Counted from the stretch's first letter, positions 8,253 to 17,948 are shown. The stretch: DNA of 64,000 nt from an uncultured Acidimicrobiales bacterium (GCA_937922785.1 CALAJQ010000003.1:83948-147947), one strand, 5' to 3'. Notes: generated from the letters alone by a model not told the origin. Translations and numbers: made by a program.

Positions 8253-9800
8253 ATGAGTGAACGATCTAAAAGAGGCGGTGGCCGAAGAGGTGGTGGTCGA
8301 GCCGCCCGTCAAGAACTAAGAGCCAAAGGCAACACTGAATCTGTGCCCTACCTAGAGCGGCAGATTGCGCCAGTAAGCGTGCTTGATGAGGCCAGCCTTG
8401 TTCAGTTGGAAGAGAACGCTGAGATCATCATGTCCGAGGTTGGGATTGCTTTTCAGGAGTTCCCACTCGCACTAGAACTATTCGAAGCTGCTGGCTGCAC
8501 GATTGAGGGCGACCTCGTCAAGTTCCCTCACGGTCTTGCTCGAAAGATCGTGCAGGAAAACGCTCCTAAGAGCTACATCCAGCACGCTCGCAACCCCGAA
8601 CGAAACGTCAAGATTGGCGAGAACACCACTGTCTTTGCCCCCAACTACGGGTCGCCCTTTGTTACTGATCTTGACAACGGTCGGCGCTACGGCACCATCG
8701 AAGACTTCCGCAACATCGTCAAGCTCACCTACATGCTCCCCCACCTGCATCACAGTGGCGGCACGGTTTGTGAACCAGTGGACATTCCGGTCAACAAGCG
8801 CCACCTCGACATGGTGTACTCCCACCTCAAATATTCAGATAAGCCGATCATGGGCTCGGTGACAGCACCGGAGAACGCACAAGATTCTGTTGAGCTCTGC
8901 CGGATCGCCTTTGGTGGGGACTTGCAAGACCGGACGGTGATGACCAGCCTCATAAATGCCTCCTCGCCCCTTCGGTGGGACGCAACAATGTTGGGGGCCG
9001 CTGAGGTTTATGCCCGCAACAACCAGGCCTCAATCATCAGCCCGTTCATCCTTGCCGGAGCGATGAGCCCTGTGACCGTCGCAGGCTTGTGCGCCCAAGC
9101 CTTGGCCGAAGCCTTAAGTGGCATGGCTTTCACTCAACTGGTCCGACCCGGCTCGCCCGTGATCTTTGGAACCTTTGCTACGTCGATGTCCATGGCCACT
9201 GGCGCACCCACATTTGGCACTGCCGAGGGTGGCCTGGCCATATACGTGATGGCCGAACTCGCCAGGCGCGTGGGTGTGCCTTTCCGGTCTGGCGGCCAGT
9301 TCACTGCATCGAAGACCCCCGATGCTCAGGCTGCTTACGAATCATCCTCAAGCATTGTCCCCACGATGATGGCCGGGGTGAACTTCGTGCTTCACGCTGC
9401 GGGCTGGATCGAAGGCGGCCTGGCGCTTAGCTACGAGAAGTTGATTCTCGATGCAGATCAACTGGGCATGATGGGTGTCTATGCTAAGGGCGTAGACATG
9501 ACCGAGAACGGCCAAGCCGTCGAGGCGTTTCGCACAAACCCGGCCGGCATGCACTTCCTTGGCAACGCCCACACGTTGGAGAACTTCGAGACGGCGTTTT
9601 ACCGCTCCGACACCGCCGACAACAACAGCTTCGAGCAATGGGACGAAGACGGCGGCCTAACCGCTGCTCAACGGGCCAACACTCGGTGGAAAGAAATGTT
9701 GGCTAGCTACGTGGCTCCTCCGCTCGATGAAGCTGCTGACGCCGAAATGCTGGCTTATATCGAAAAGCGGAAGGCCGAAATGCCTGACGCCATTGGATAG
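8253..9800 (+). CDS. MttB-family (non-pyrrolysine) quaternary amine methyltransferase
   Basis: A 515-residue TIM-barrel methyltransferase of the trimethylamine methyltransferase superfamily (PF06253). The reading frame has no internal amber codon, so it is one of the pyrrolysine-free members; characterised ones act on glycine betaine, proline betaine, carnitine or related compounds. Recognisable blocks are VGIAFQEFPLALELF, GSPFVTDLDNGRRYGT, CEPVDIPVNKRHLDM and GVPFRSGGQFTASKTPDAQ. The N-terminus is Gly/Arg-rich (about 5-22). AAGGGA lies before the ATG. The presence of dimethylglycine- and sarcosine-type dehydrogenases in the window makes glycine betaine the leading guess, but proline betaine or carnitine are not excluded. 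Confidence 0.9.
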   Translation: MSERSKRGGGRRGGGRAARQELRAKGNTESVPYLERQIAPVSVLDEASLVQLEENAEIIMSEVGIAFQEFPLALELFEAAGCTIEGDLVKFPHGLARKIVQENAPKSYIQHARNPERNVKIGENTTVFAPNYGSPFVTDLDNGRRYGTIEDFRNIVKLTYMLPHLHHSGGTVCEPVDIPVNKRHLDMVYSHLKYSDKPIMGSVTAPENAQDSVELCRIAFGGDLQDRTVMTSLINASSPLRWDATMLGAAEVYARNNQASIISPFILAGAMSPVTVAGLCAQALAEALSGMAFTQLVRPGSPVIFGTFATSMSMATGAPTFGTAEGGLAIYVMAELARRVGVPFRSGGQFTASKTPDAQAAYESSSSIVPTMMAGVNFVLHAAGWIEGGLALSYEKLILDADQLGMMGVYAKGVDMTENGQAVEAFRTNPAGMHFLGNAHTLENFETAFYRSDTADNNSFEQWDEDGGLTAAQRANTRWKEMLASYVAPPLDEAADAEMLAYIEKRKAEMPDAIG

Positions 9801-9844
9801 CCGGGAACTTCACAGTGCCCGCCTGGCGTTAAGTACCTAGTGCC

Positions 9845-11572
9845 ATGAACAACAACACACTTTCGCTTAGAGAAGCGCTACTGCTCTACCCGCAACCTGA
9901 GGGTCGCCAGTGGTTGCGTTTCCTAAACCCAATCGAAACAGTTATCGCTTGGGACATCGAAGATGTTGTGCCTGCCATTAAGAAGGCCGAGGCAGCTACT
10001 CAAAAAGGCTTCTGGGCTGTTGGAATGGTCTCCTACGATGCTGGCGAGGCCTTCGATACAGCGTTCGTGTCACACCGTGACCCCGATACTCCGCTAGTTG
10101 CATTCGGGATTTTTGATGGGCCGTCAGAGAAAGAATCCAGCGGCGAGGGCCAGTTCGAGCTGGCCGCGTGGACACCATCGGTCTCTCAAACTCATCACGA
10201 AGATGGAGTCGACAAAGTCAAAGAGTTCATTGCGTCTGGCGACACTTACCAGGTGAATCTGACGTTGCGTATGCACTCAGAATTTAACGGCGACCCAAAA
10301 GCCCTGTTTCACTCCCTGGCCAGAGCTCAAAAAGGTGACCATCTTGCCTACCTAGACTTCGGCAGCCGTGCGGTCTGTTCTGCCTCGCCCGAACTTTTCT
10401 TCAGAAAGCGAGGCCGAACTCTTATCTCCAAGCCGATGAAGGGCACGCTCCCCGCTTCGGTCGATCCGGCCGAATTGAGGGCCAGCATCAAAGACCAAGC
10501 CGAGAACACGATGATCGTGGACATGATGCGAAACGACTTTGGCCGCATCGCCGAGATCGGTTCAGTTCAGGTACCTATTTTGCACGAGATCGAGACTTAT
10601 CCAACGGTCCACCAGATGGTGTCGGAGGTTCGTGCCGAGACCGATGCCTCGATCGCTGAAGTATTCAGTGCAACGTTCCCTGCAGCTTCAATAACCGGTG
10701 CCCCCAAAATCTCTACGTCGCGAATAATTACCGAGCTCGAATCAACCCCACGGGGTATCTACACCGGCGCGATCGGAGCTATGGCTCCCGACGGGGGCGC
10801 CGAGTTCAACGTTGCAATCAGAACGGTCTGGCTCGACACCGAGAGTGGGCGCGCCATCTACGGAACGGGCGGCGGAATTGTCTGGGATTCCCAACCCACA
10901 GCCGAGTGGTACGAGGCCATCACAAAGACCCGCGTCTTGGATCGGGCTCCCCGCAGTTTCGACCTTCTTGAGACCATGCTTTTTGTGCCCGAGGATGGAA
11001 TTCTGCTTCTTGAGCGCCACTTAGACAGGTTGGCCGACAGCGCAAAGTTTTTTGCCATCGATCTGGACATCGCCGCCATCGAAACCATGCTTAAAGGAAT
11101 CGAGCTTGATGACCCGGCGAGCCTTCGCCTCACCGTCGATGTCGCTGGCGAGCCTCACTTACACATCACTCCGCTTGTCGAAACCAATCACGGCCCGTGG
11201 CTTGTACCTGTCCACCCGGATCCGGTCCAAACTCGGGATCTTTTCCTAAGCCACAAGACTACTAACCGCGGCGTTTATGACCGGGCTAGAGAGGCCCATC
11301 CAGAAGCGCCAGATGTAATCCTGGTCAACGAGCGTGGCGAACTGACCGAGACTTCAATTGGCAACCTGGTATTGGTACTTGATGGCCAGTTGGTTACACC
11401 GCCGCTGTCATCGGGTGTACTGCCGGGCACGATGCGGGCCGATCTTGTGGAGCACGACAAGATTTCAGAGCGTGTGCTGACTAAAGAAGATCTGAAAGTC
11501 GCTGAAGAGATATTCATGATCAACTCTGTCAGGGGCTGGGTCGAACTCCTGGTTGCTGAGACAAACGAGTGA
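9845..11572 (+). CDS. pabBC: PabB-PabC fusion: aminodeoxychorismate synthase component I / lyase
   Basis: A bifunctional enzyme of 4-aminobenzoate synthesis for folate, 575 residues. Residues about 1-360 are the chorismate-using PabB domain: SGDTYQVNL, SPELFF, KPMKGT, NTMIVDMMRND, HQMVSEV and FPAASITGAPK. Residues about 365-575 are the class IV PLP lyase (PabC) domain: FDLLETML, LERHLDRL and NERGELTETSIGNL. The fusion is known in several bacteria. The glutaminase subunit PabA is not in the window. Its place 45 bases after the corrinoid cassette, which uses THF as methyl acceptor, makes metabolic sense, though cotranscription is not proven. Confidence 0.92.
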   Translation: MNNNTLSLREALLLYPQPEGRQWLRFLNPIETVIAWDIEDVVPAIKKAEAATQKGFWAVGMVSYDAGEAFDTAFVSHRDPDTPLVAFGIFDGPSEKESSGEGQFELAAWTPSVSQTHHEDGVDKVKEFIASGDTYQVNLTLRMHSEFNGDPKALFHSLARAQKGDHLAYLDFGSRAVCSASPELFFRKRGRTLISKPMKGTLPASVDPAELRASIKDQAENTMIVDMMRNDFGRIAEIGSVQVPILHEIETYPTVHQMVSEVRAETDASIAEVFSATFPAASITGAPKISTSRIITELESTPRGIYTGAIGAMAPDGGAEFNVAIRTVWLDTESGRAIYGTGGGIVWDSQPTAEWYEAITKTRVLDRAPRSFDLLETMLFVPEDGILLLERHLDRLADSAKFFAIDLDIAAIETMLKGIELDDPASLRLTVDVAGEPHLHITPLVETNHGPWLVPVHPDPVQTRDLFLSHKTTNRGVYDRAREAHPEAPDVILVNERGELTETSIGNLVLVLDGQLVTPPLSSGVLPGTMRADLVEHDKISERVLTKEDLKVAEEIFMINSVRGWVELLVAETNE

Positions 11573-11626
11573 GAACAGTGTCACTCAATGCCACTCTCGG
11601 GCCGTGAGCTGCCATAATCGCCTTAG

Positions 11627-12310
11627 ATGAGCGAAACACCAGACGCATCAGGTTCACACCGAGTCGAAGCCGAAAAGGTGTACCGGGACCTGAGATACAA
11701 GATAATTCACCTGGATTTGCCGCCAGGAACACGTCTTCGTGAAGGCGCTCTCGGCCGCGAGTTCGACATGAGTCGTACACCGATTCGACGAGTTCTAGAT
11801 CGTCTTTCCAATGATGGGCTGGTCAGCATGAGTCCTGGAAGCGGCGCTGTGGTTTCCGATGTGGATTTCGCGATGCAAGGTCAGGTTTGGGCGCTACGGG
11901 TAAAGATGGGCGAGCTCTTCGCTCCGATCATGGTGAATTCAGTGCCACCTGAGGTCCTCAAAGGCGCTCGATCACTTGTAAAGAAGATTGCCAAAACAAA
12001 GAACGAACGTGATCTTGTAGATGCATTTGAACAACACCACATGTTGTTTCTCAGGCTTGTAACCCCGGGCCCAGTGCAAACCATTTATGACCAGCTGTAT
12101 TCACAGAGCGCTCGTATGTATGCTCTCATGCTGCCGCGCCTCAAGTTCGCCGAAGAACTTGAGTTCGCCCAAACCGAATTCTCCGCCTTTCTGGCCGACT
12201 GCGAAGCATCAGATCTTGAAAAGCTGGCGGCCGCCCGACTCAAGGACATGCGTGACGCTTTGGATCGCTTGAACGCAGTTCCTCTGATGTCGCCGTTGAG
12301 ATTCGGCTAG
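11627..12310 (+). CDS. GntR-family regulator, FCD/FadR type
   Basis: A 227-residue regulator with an N-terminal GntR winged helix (about 10-75: VYRDLRYKIIHLDLPPGTRLREGALGREFDMSRTPIRR, written here in two adjoining parts) and an all-helical FCD-like effector domain. It is convergent with the ABC transporter genes, overlapping their end by four bases. The FadR-type palindromes at 17949-17998 upstream of the same transport operon are its likely targets. The effector may be the transported solute or a product of it. Confidence 0.85.
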   Translation: MSETPDASGSHRVEAEKVYRDLRYKIIHLDLPPGTRLREGALGREFDMSRTPIRRVLDRLSNDGLVSMSPGSGAVVSDVDFAMQGQVWALRVKMGELFAPIMVNSVPPEVLKGARSLVKKIAKTKNERDLVDAFEQHHMLFLRLVTPGPVQTIYDQLYSQSARMYALMLPRLKFAEELEFAQTEFSAFLADCEASDLEKLAAARLKDMRDALDRLNAVPLMSPLRFG

Positions 12311-14328
12311 CTCGCTCGTTTTTGCATCTCCTTTAGCTCAGCAACCGGGATATGGCATTTGATGGTGTGACCGGGGGCCACTTGAAGAGTGTCCGGCTCG
12401 GTCACTTCACAAAGCCCTTCGATAGCGCGGTGGCATCGGGTATGGAACACACAACCTGACGGCGGGTCTGCCGGAGTCGGAATGTCGCCAACAAGGGGGA
12501 TCCGCCGTTCCGTGCCGCCATCCACATTGGGGACCGCCGACAGCAATGCCTCTGTGTATGGATGGTTTGGTCCGTGGAATAGTTGGTCGGTTTCACCAAG
12601 TTCAAAGATCCGGCCGAGATACATCACTGCGATTCTGTCTGACAGGTAGCGAACAACTCCTATGTCGTGGGAGATGAACAGGTAGCTCGTGCCTTCATTG
12701 TTCTGGAGCTCTGCGAGAAGGTTCAAAATGGCGGCTTGCACGGACACATCGAGAGCGCTTGTTGGCTCGTCACAGACAACAACTTTCGGGTCGCCAGCGA
12801 ATGCCCGCGCAATGGCCACCCTTTGTTTCAGACCGCCCGACAGTTGACTGGGTCGCATGCCAAGGTGGCGCGGCGAAAGCTGCATCGAAGCCGCTAGATC
12901 ATCCACCCATGGCTCGGACTCTTCCTTGGACAGGTTGGAAAGCTTCTGAATAGTTCGCTGAAGAATGCGGCGAACGGTCCAGGCCTTGTTCAAGGCCGAA
13001 TCAGGGTTCTGGAAGACCATCTGCATGGCGCCCAAGGCTCGCGGACTCCGGTCTCTGGCTGAAGCCGCCACTACGTTGTCTTCAATTAGAATCTCGCCGC
13101 CCTCATCATAGGAATGAACACCGAGCAAGGTCTTAGCGAGGGTGCTCTTGCCCGACCCTGACTCCCCCACCAGGCCGACGGTCTCGCCTTGGCCGATGTT
13201 TAGGTCGATCCCGGTAAGCGCCGGAATATCTACGCTCCCCTGCCTGAACGTTTTGGCCACCCCCTTTAGTTCAACAACTGTCTCGCGTGTTTGGCCGGTG
13301 CCCGCAAGGGATGCTTTGACCTCTGGTTCGGGAATGTCCTGGAGCCGGTCGATGTGGTGGCAGCGGCTCCAATGCCCGCCCACCTCGGCTTGGATCTTTG
13401 GGGGTACTTCGGTTCGGCATTTGTCATCGGCCAACCCACAGCGATCTACGTACACACAAGTTGGCAGGTCAGTTCCGATCTGCGGCAAGCCGCCCTCAAT
13501 TGCCAGCAACGCTTGCTCGGTTTTGCGAACGCCATGGCGGGGCAGGCTCCTCAAGAGTCCGACCGTGTAGGGGTGCCGAGGACGGTCAAATATCTCAGCG
13601 GCGGCACCCTCCTCAACTACTTTGCCTGCATACATGACCCCAACTCGGTCACACATTGTTCTGATTACGCCCAGATTGTGAGCAATCAGCAAAACAGCAG
13701 CGTTCGATTCGGTTCGAAGAGTCCTGACCAGGTCAAGAACCTCGGCCTCAACCGTTGCGTCGAGTCCAGTTGTTGGCTCGTCCAGCACTAACAGCTTGGG
13801 GTCAGACGCCAGAGCCATGGCTATAACAACACGTTGCAGCATCCCACCTGAGAGCTGGTGGGGGAACCGGTCGAGAACACTGTCTGGGTCGGCAATCCGC
13901 ACCCGCACCAGCGCAGCCCGAGCGTTGGCTGCAGCTTCGTCCTTGGTCTGGCCTAGCAGTGTGAACACCTCGGCCACCTGCCGACCGATTTTCATAGAGG
14001 GGTTCATACACGCGACCGGGTCTTGATAGACCATCGAGATCTCGTTCGACCGAATGCGAGCCAGTTCCTTGGTACCTATCGACGTGATGTCTGTACCGTC
14101 CACCAAAATTTGGCCGTCGGTGATGGCAGCATTCGGTGGCAGATAGCGCATAGCGGCATAGGCGGTGGTGCTCTTGCCACAGCCCGACTCCCCAACCAAC
14201 CCATATGCCTCGCCAGGGCGAATCGAAAAGCTCACGCCCCTAAGGACCTCTCGGGGCACGCCCCTGACCTCATAAGCGAGGCGCAAATCTTCGACTTGGA
14301 GCGCGGCTGAGGATTCCGATGAGCTCAT
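12307..14328 (-). CDS. Fused double ATPase of a peptide/nickel-type ABC importer (DppD-DppF fusion)
   Basis: About 673 residues from the ATG at 14328, which overlaps the preceding permease stop in ATGA. Two complete nucleotide-binding domains follow each other, each with Walker A (GLVGESGCGKST; GLVGESGSGKST), a signature (LSGGMLQRV; LSGGLKQRV) and Walker B (LLVLDEPTTGLD; VVVCDEPTSALD). Each domain ends in an oligopeptide-type C-terminal extension with Cys residues (CVYVDRCGLADDKC; CVFHTRCHRAIEGLC). The fused arrangement is like GsiA. It powers the importer formed by the three genes transcribed before it. A longer start at 14421 would run into the permease gene and is unlikely. Confidence 0.92.
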   Translation of the reverse strand: MSSSESSAALQVEDLRLAYEVRGVPREVLRGVSFSIRPGEAYGLVGESGCGKSTTAYAAMRYLPPNAAITDGQILVDGTDITSIGTKELARIRSNEISMVYQDPVACMNPSMKIGRQVAEVFTLLGQTKDEAAANARAALVRVRIADPDSVLDRFPHQLSGGMLQRVVIAMALASDPKLLVLDEPTTGLDATVEAEVLDLVRTLRTESNAAVLLIAHNLGVIRTMCDRVGVMYAGKVVEEGAAAEIFDRPRHPYTVGLLRSLPRHGVRKTEQALLAIEGGLPQIGTDLPTCVYVDRCGLADDKCRTEVPPKIQAEVGGHWSRCHHIDRLQDIPEPEVKASLAGTGQTRETVVELKGVAKTFRQGSVDIPALTGIDLNIGQGETVGLVGESGSGKSTLAKTLLGVHSYDEGGEILIEDNVVAASARDRSPRALGAMQMVFQNPDSALNKAWTVRRILQRTIQKLSNLSKEESEPWVDDLAASMQLSPRHLGMRPSQLSGGLKQRVAIARAFAGDPKVVVCDEPTSALDVSVQAAILNLLAELQNNEGTSYLFISHDIGVVRYLSDRIAVMYLGRIFELGETDQLFHGPNHPYTEALLSAVPNVDGGTERRIPLVGDIPTPADPPSGCVFHTRCHRAIEGLCEVTEPDTLQVAPGHTIKCHIPVAELKEMQKRAS

Positions 14329-15236
14329 GATTTGTTCACCCTGTCGATGGTGTCGGCGATGAGGTTTACGCCCACAACCAAAGACGCAATTGCCAGAGCC
14401 GGGAATATGGACGCCCACCATCGATCGTTCTTTAGCTCGCTGAACTCTGCGGCGATGTCTTTACCCCAATCGGCGGTTGCCACGTCGGCTCCGGTCAGCC
14501 CGAGAAAGGCCAAAGTGGCGAGGGTGAAAATTGCATAGGCAAACCTCACCGTTAATTCAACAGTGATCGTTCCAGTGACGTTTGGCAGAATCTCTCGCAG
14601 CATGATGAACAGGCTTGACTCGCCCCGAAGTCGAGCAGAGGTGACGTAGTCAAGATCGCCTTGGGCCATGACGTCAGCTCGAACAGTCCGAGCCACGATT
14701 GGGCTGAACAACACAGCCACGATTGCCACGATCACCGGCCGACTTTTACCAAGACTCGCAGTGGCCAAGATGCCTATGAGGATTACTGGGAGTGAAAGAA
14801 AGGCCTCGACGAAGCGGCTGAGAATCTCATCAACCCAACCTCGGAGATACCCCATCATCAAGCCCAGGAAGCTGCCAGCAAAGACGGCAATGATCGCCGC
14901 CAAGGCAGCGTCCACCATGATCGGCCTAGCTCCCGCAACCACGCGGGAAAAGACGTCTCTACCGTTTTGGTCGGTTCCGAACCAGAACTGACTGTCAGGC
15001 GAAAGCCGGCCGGAGAATACCGCATCAGGGTTTTCAACCAGCTCAATCGGCACCACCTGTTTGGGTTCGAACCGCAAGAGAACCCCAGGGAACATGGCGC
15101 AGAATCCCCAGAACGCAACGATTGTCACCCCAATAACAAAGGCCGGGCTTCTCAACAGCAGTCGCGCCCGTTCTCGGCGAGCTTGTTTGCGTTCGACGGC
15201 CGCAACTTCTCGGCTGGACTCGATTGCGTCGGTCAT
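14325..15236 (-). CDS. ABC importer permease, DppC/OppC type
   Basis: About 303 residues when started at ATG 15236, which overlaps the stop of the preceding permease in ATGA. It has an N-terminal transmembrane helix (FVIGVTIVAFWGFCAMF), the OppC-like FGTDQNGRDVFSRVVAGAR loop, and the EAA coupling segment around ARLRGESSLFIMLREILPN. Five or six membrane helices are apparent. It forms the channel with the DppB-like protein. Confidence 0.9.
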   Translation of the reverse strand: MTDAIESSREVAAVERKQARRERARLLLRSPAFVIGVTIVAFWGFCAMFPGVLLRFEPKQVVPIELVENPDAVFSGRLSPDSQFWFGTDQNGRDVFSRVVAGARPIMVDAALAAIIAVFAGSFLGLMMGYLRGWVDEILSRFVEAFLSLPVILIGILATASLGKSRPVIVAIVAVLFSPIVARTVRADVMAQGDLDYVTSARLRGESSLFIMLREILPNVTGTITVELTVRFAYAIFTLATLAFLGLTGADVATADWGKDIAAEFSELKNDRWWASIFPALAIASLVVGVNLIADTIDRVNKS

Positions 15237-16183
15237 TGCTCGGCTCCCAGCTGACTGCGTGGATTCATCCAAGCGATCAGAATGTCGGCCAAGAGGGTGG
15301 CCACCATAAAGACAACGGCAATCAGGATGATCGAAGCCTGTAGGACCGGCGGGTCGAACTTCTGTGCCGCGGGCAAGATCACTGATCCAATTCCCCGGTA
15401 GCCGAAGACAAACTCAAGAGCCACCAAGCCACCCATGAGGAACCCAATTTGGGTGCCGATCACAGCAACGGTCGGTTGCAAGGCATTGCGCAAGACATGT
15501 CGCTTCATCACCTTGGAGTTGGACAGCCCTTTCATGTAGGCCGTCCTGACATAGTCGGAGTTGAAAGCGCTTATGGCGCCTGCCCGGGCGATACGGGCGA
15601 TGTAACCGAAGTAGACAAACAAAATGGTCAAGACCGGTAGAGCCAACCGGAACAAGATTGTGCCGATGCTCGACCCTTCTGGTGCCCGCGCTATCGGCTC
15701 AAACCATCCGAGCTTGGTACCAAGCAAATACTGCAGGATGACAGCAGTGACAAAGTCCGGAATCGAAGCGCTAGCCAATCCGAGGGTCACCACCAGTCGG
15801 TCAAAACGACTGTCTTGGCGGCGAGCCGCAAGCAAGCCGCCAGCAATACTCAGCGGCACAAAGACCACCAGTGCGGCAATCATCAGAATGGCCGACCGTC
15901 CAGCAGCCGGCAGCACCTCACCCCGGACCGGATTCTGCGTGGCGTAGGACTCACCAAAGTCGAAAGTGACTATGTCCTTGAGAAGCCGACCAAACTTTGT
16001 GTACCAAGGGTCATAGAACCCGATGCGGACACGAACGGCTTCCAGCTGTGCATCGGTGCCGCGAGGCGCCAGGATTCGCGAAGTGTCGCCCGGAACAATC
16101 ACTGAAAGGAAGAAAATTACAACGATGAGAATGAAGAGCGTGATGATGGCTAAGGCCAGCCTTTTGCGCAGGTAGACACCCAT
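15233..16183 (-). CDS. ABC importer permease, DppB/OppB type
   Basis: About 316 residues from ATG 16183, which has an AGAGGAC ribosome site; a longer frame up to 16306 overlaps the binding-protein gene and is rejected. Typical OppB features are a first helix (LALAIITLFILIVVIFFLS), a periplasmic loop with the GFYDPWYTKFGRLLKDI pattern, and the EAA-like TAYMKGLSNSKVMKRHVLRN. It pairs with the downstream DppC-type permease. Confidence 0.92.
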   Translation of the reverse strand: MGVYLRKRLALAIITLFILIVVIFFLSVIVPGDTSRILAPRGTDAQLEAVRVRIGFYDPWYTKFGRLLKDIVTFDFGESYATQNPVRGEVLPAAGRSAILMIAALVVFVPLSIAGGLLAARRQDSRFDRLVVTLGLASASIPDFVTAVILQYLLGTKLGWFEPIARAPEGSSIGTILFRLALPVLTILFVYFGYIARIARAGAISAFNSDYVRTAYMKGLSNSKVMKRHVLRNALQPTVAVIGTQIGFLMGGLVALEFVFGYRGIGSVILPAAQKFDPPVLQASIILIAVVFMVATLLADILIAWMNPRSQLGAEQ

Positions 16184-16203
16184 CGTTGATTGTCCTCTAA
16201 GGC

Positions 16204-17910
16204 CTAAGCGAGGGAGGCGCCAGAGACGATGGGTTGCCCAAGCGCCGTAACCCGTGCATTGGCAACACGGGGTCCGTAGCCACTCAGATAATTCCGGAAG
16301 TTGCAATACAGCGCAGGAACGTTCTCATGCAGATGCTTTTGAATATCTGAGATCGCCTTCTTCTGCGCATCGACATCGCCTGAGACCTGATACGCGGTGA
16401 CCAATTTGTCGTAGTCGCTGCTGGCATACACCGAGCCGTTCCAGACGGCTCCGGTCTGAAGGGCCGAGGTCAAGAACACGTCTGGCGTAGGCCTGTGACC
16501 CCAATCCACAATGCCGAACTCGTCGGAGTTGAAGCAGCTTGGCTCACCGTCACCGCTCTCTGGACACCAAGAGTCGCTGTAGAAACTGCCTTGTGGCGTG
16601 GTTTCGACCGTGACCTCGATCCCAGCCTCGCGTGCTGAGGAGGCCATTAGCTGGGCCATGTCAGGTATCTCCTGATTGTCGCCAACGTTGCAGACGGTGC
16701 TTAGCGAATCAAGCCCCGCCTCGGCCAGCAGTGCCTTGGCCTTGTCGATGTCTTTCTCTCGTTGCGGAACTGCGTCGGGATCGAAGAACGGCAGTGAACT
16801 AAGAACGGGGTGATCGTTGGCCAGCGTGGCTCGGCCCTTGTAGAGCGCCTCTATGAGCTGGGGCCGGTCGACGGTGTAGGCCATCGCTTGGCGAAGCTTT
16901 ACATCGGTGAACTGACTGTTCGGATTCGAGCAGTTGAACCAAACCTGCCGATGAGCTGCTGATGGCGGCTCCAGCACCGTGATGCTGGAGTCGTTCAGAA
17001 GGGACTCACCCGAGATGACATCGAAGTCGACGATCATATCAATGTCACCTGATAGGAGACCGGTGACCTGAGTGTCTATTGACTCGAACTGTCGCAGTTC
17101 AATGCCATCAAGGGGAGTCGTGCCACCCCACCAATTGGGGTTTCGCACGAATTTTGCGATTTCGGATCCGTCGAAGGATTCCAACATGAATGCCCCGGTG
17201 CCGTCAGGTCGATCACTCAGCAGAGTGCCCAGCTCATAGTCGACAGGGGTGATGCTTGACTGTGCGTTAAACATCGAAACAAGGACTGGGAAGTTCCCGT
17301 TTGGGTTAATCAGCTGGAAGACGGCTTTGGCTGGATCTGTTGCGTCAACTGAACCGAGTCCGATCACTCCTGCAAGTCCTGCGTTCTCGGCTTCGACCAA
17401 TCGGTCCATGGTCGCGGCGACGTCAGCGGAGGTGAAGTCGCCGCCGCTTTGCCACTTGACGCCCTGACGCAGATCGAAGGTCCACACGTCCAGCGCTTCG
17501 TTGGGAGACCAAGCCGTTGCCAAACCAGTGTCCCCGATGTTGCCGTCGGCTCCGACGCCAACCAGAAACTCAAAGCTCTGAGCGATGTGGGCGTATGCGG
17601 CAAAGTCCAGCATGTTCACCGGATCAAGGCCAGTGCTCGTAACTTGAGTGGATATCAGCATCGAGCCCCCTTCTTTCGCTGGGGCCGCTTCACCGCCTGA
17701 GGCTGCTGTGGTGAGCGTTGTTTCATCTGCTGCGTCGGTTCCACCGCATGCACTTATGACTGCCCCCAAGGTGCCAGCGCTGAGCCCAAGAATGGCCCCC
17801 CGTTTGACAAAATCACGCCGACCGATTGAGCCCGATGCGTAGTTCTCGATGAGGTCTACCTCCAACGGACTTGAGTTTCGGCGCAGCCAATCGAATCGAT
17901 TGAAGTTCAT
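16204..17910 (-). CDS. Tat-exported lipoprotein solute-binding protein of a peptide-type ABC importer
   Basis: Family 5 extracellular binding protein (SBP_bac_5), 568 residues from ATG 17910, which follows an AAAGGGGAC ribosome site. The N-terminus has a twin-arginine motif (GRRDFVKRG, about 37-45) followed by a hydrophobic stretch and a lipobox ending in ISAC, so it is probably exported folded and lipid-anchored. The body carries the usual FDLRQGVKWQSGGDFTSADV and QAMAYTVDRPQLI blocks. Such proteins bind peptides, nickel, opines and other amines, so the ligand is open. It is the first gene of the transport operon, with three GGTATACC-like operators upstream. Confidence 0.92.
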   Translation of the reverse strand: MNFNRFDWLRRNSSPLEVDLIENYASGSIGRRDFVKRGAILGLSAGTLGAVISACGGTDAADETTLTTAASGGEAAPAKEGGSMLISTQVTSTGLDPVNMLDFAAYAHIAQSFEFLVGVGADGNIGDTGLATAWSPNEALDVWTFDLRQGVKWQSGGDFTSADVAATMDRLVEAENAGLAGVIGLGSVDATDPAKAVFQLINPNGNFPVLVSMFNAQSSITPVDYELGTLLSDRPDGTGAFMLESFDGSEIAKFVRNPNWWGGTTPLDGIELRQFESIDTQVTGLLSGDIDMIVDFDVISGESLLNDSSITVLEPPSAAHRQVWFNCSNPNSQFTDVKLRQAMAYTVDRPQLIEALYKGRATLANDHPVLSSLPFFDPDAVPQREKDIDKAKALLAEAGLDSLSTVCNVGDNQEIPDMAQLMASSAREAGIEVTVETTPQGSFYSDSWCPESGDGEPSCFNSDEFGIVDWGHRPTPDVFLTSALQTGAVWNGSVYASSDYDKLVTAYQVSGDVDAQKKAISDIQKHLHENVPALYCNFRNYLSGYGPRVANARVTALGQPIVSGASLA

Positions 17911-17948
17911 TATGTGTGTCCCCTTTGAATGCGAATCGGAATACAAGT

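Noticed and set aside
8253..9800. Pyrrolysine (amber) codon in the mttB-like gene
   Set aside because: The frame is open for the full family length without an in-frame TAG, so the protein belongs to the non-pyrrolysine branch.
15055..15080. GGGTTCGAACC-like stretch suggesting a tRNA T-arm
   Set aside because: It lies inside the permease coding region and has no cloverleaf around it.
15233..16306. Long N-terminal extension of the DppB-type permease
   Set aside because: The extra 41 residues overlap the binding-protein gene, have no membrane character and lie before a good ribosome site at the ATG 16183.
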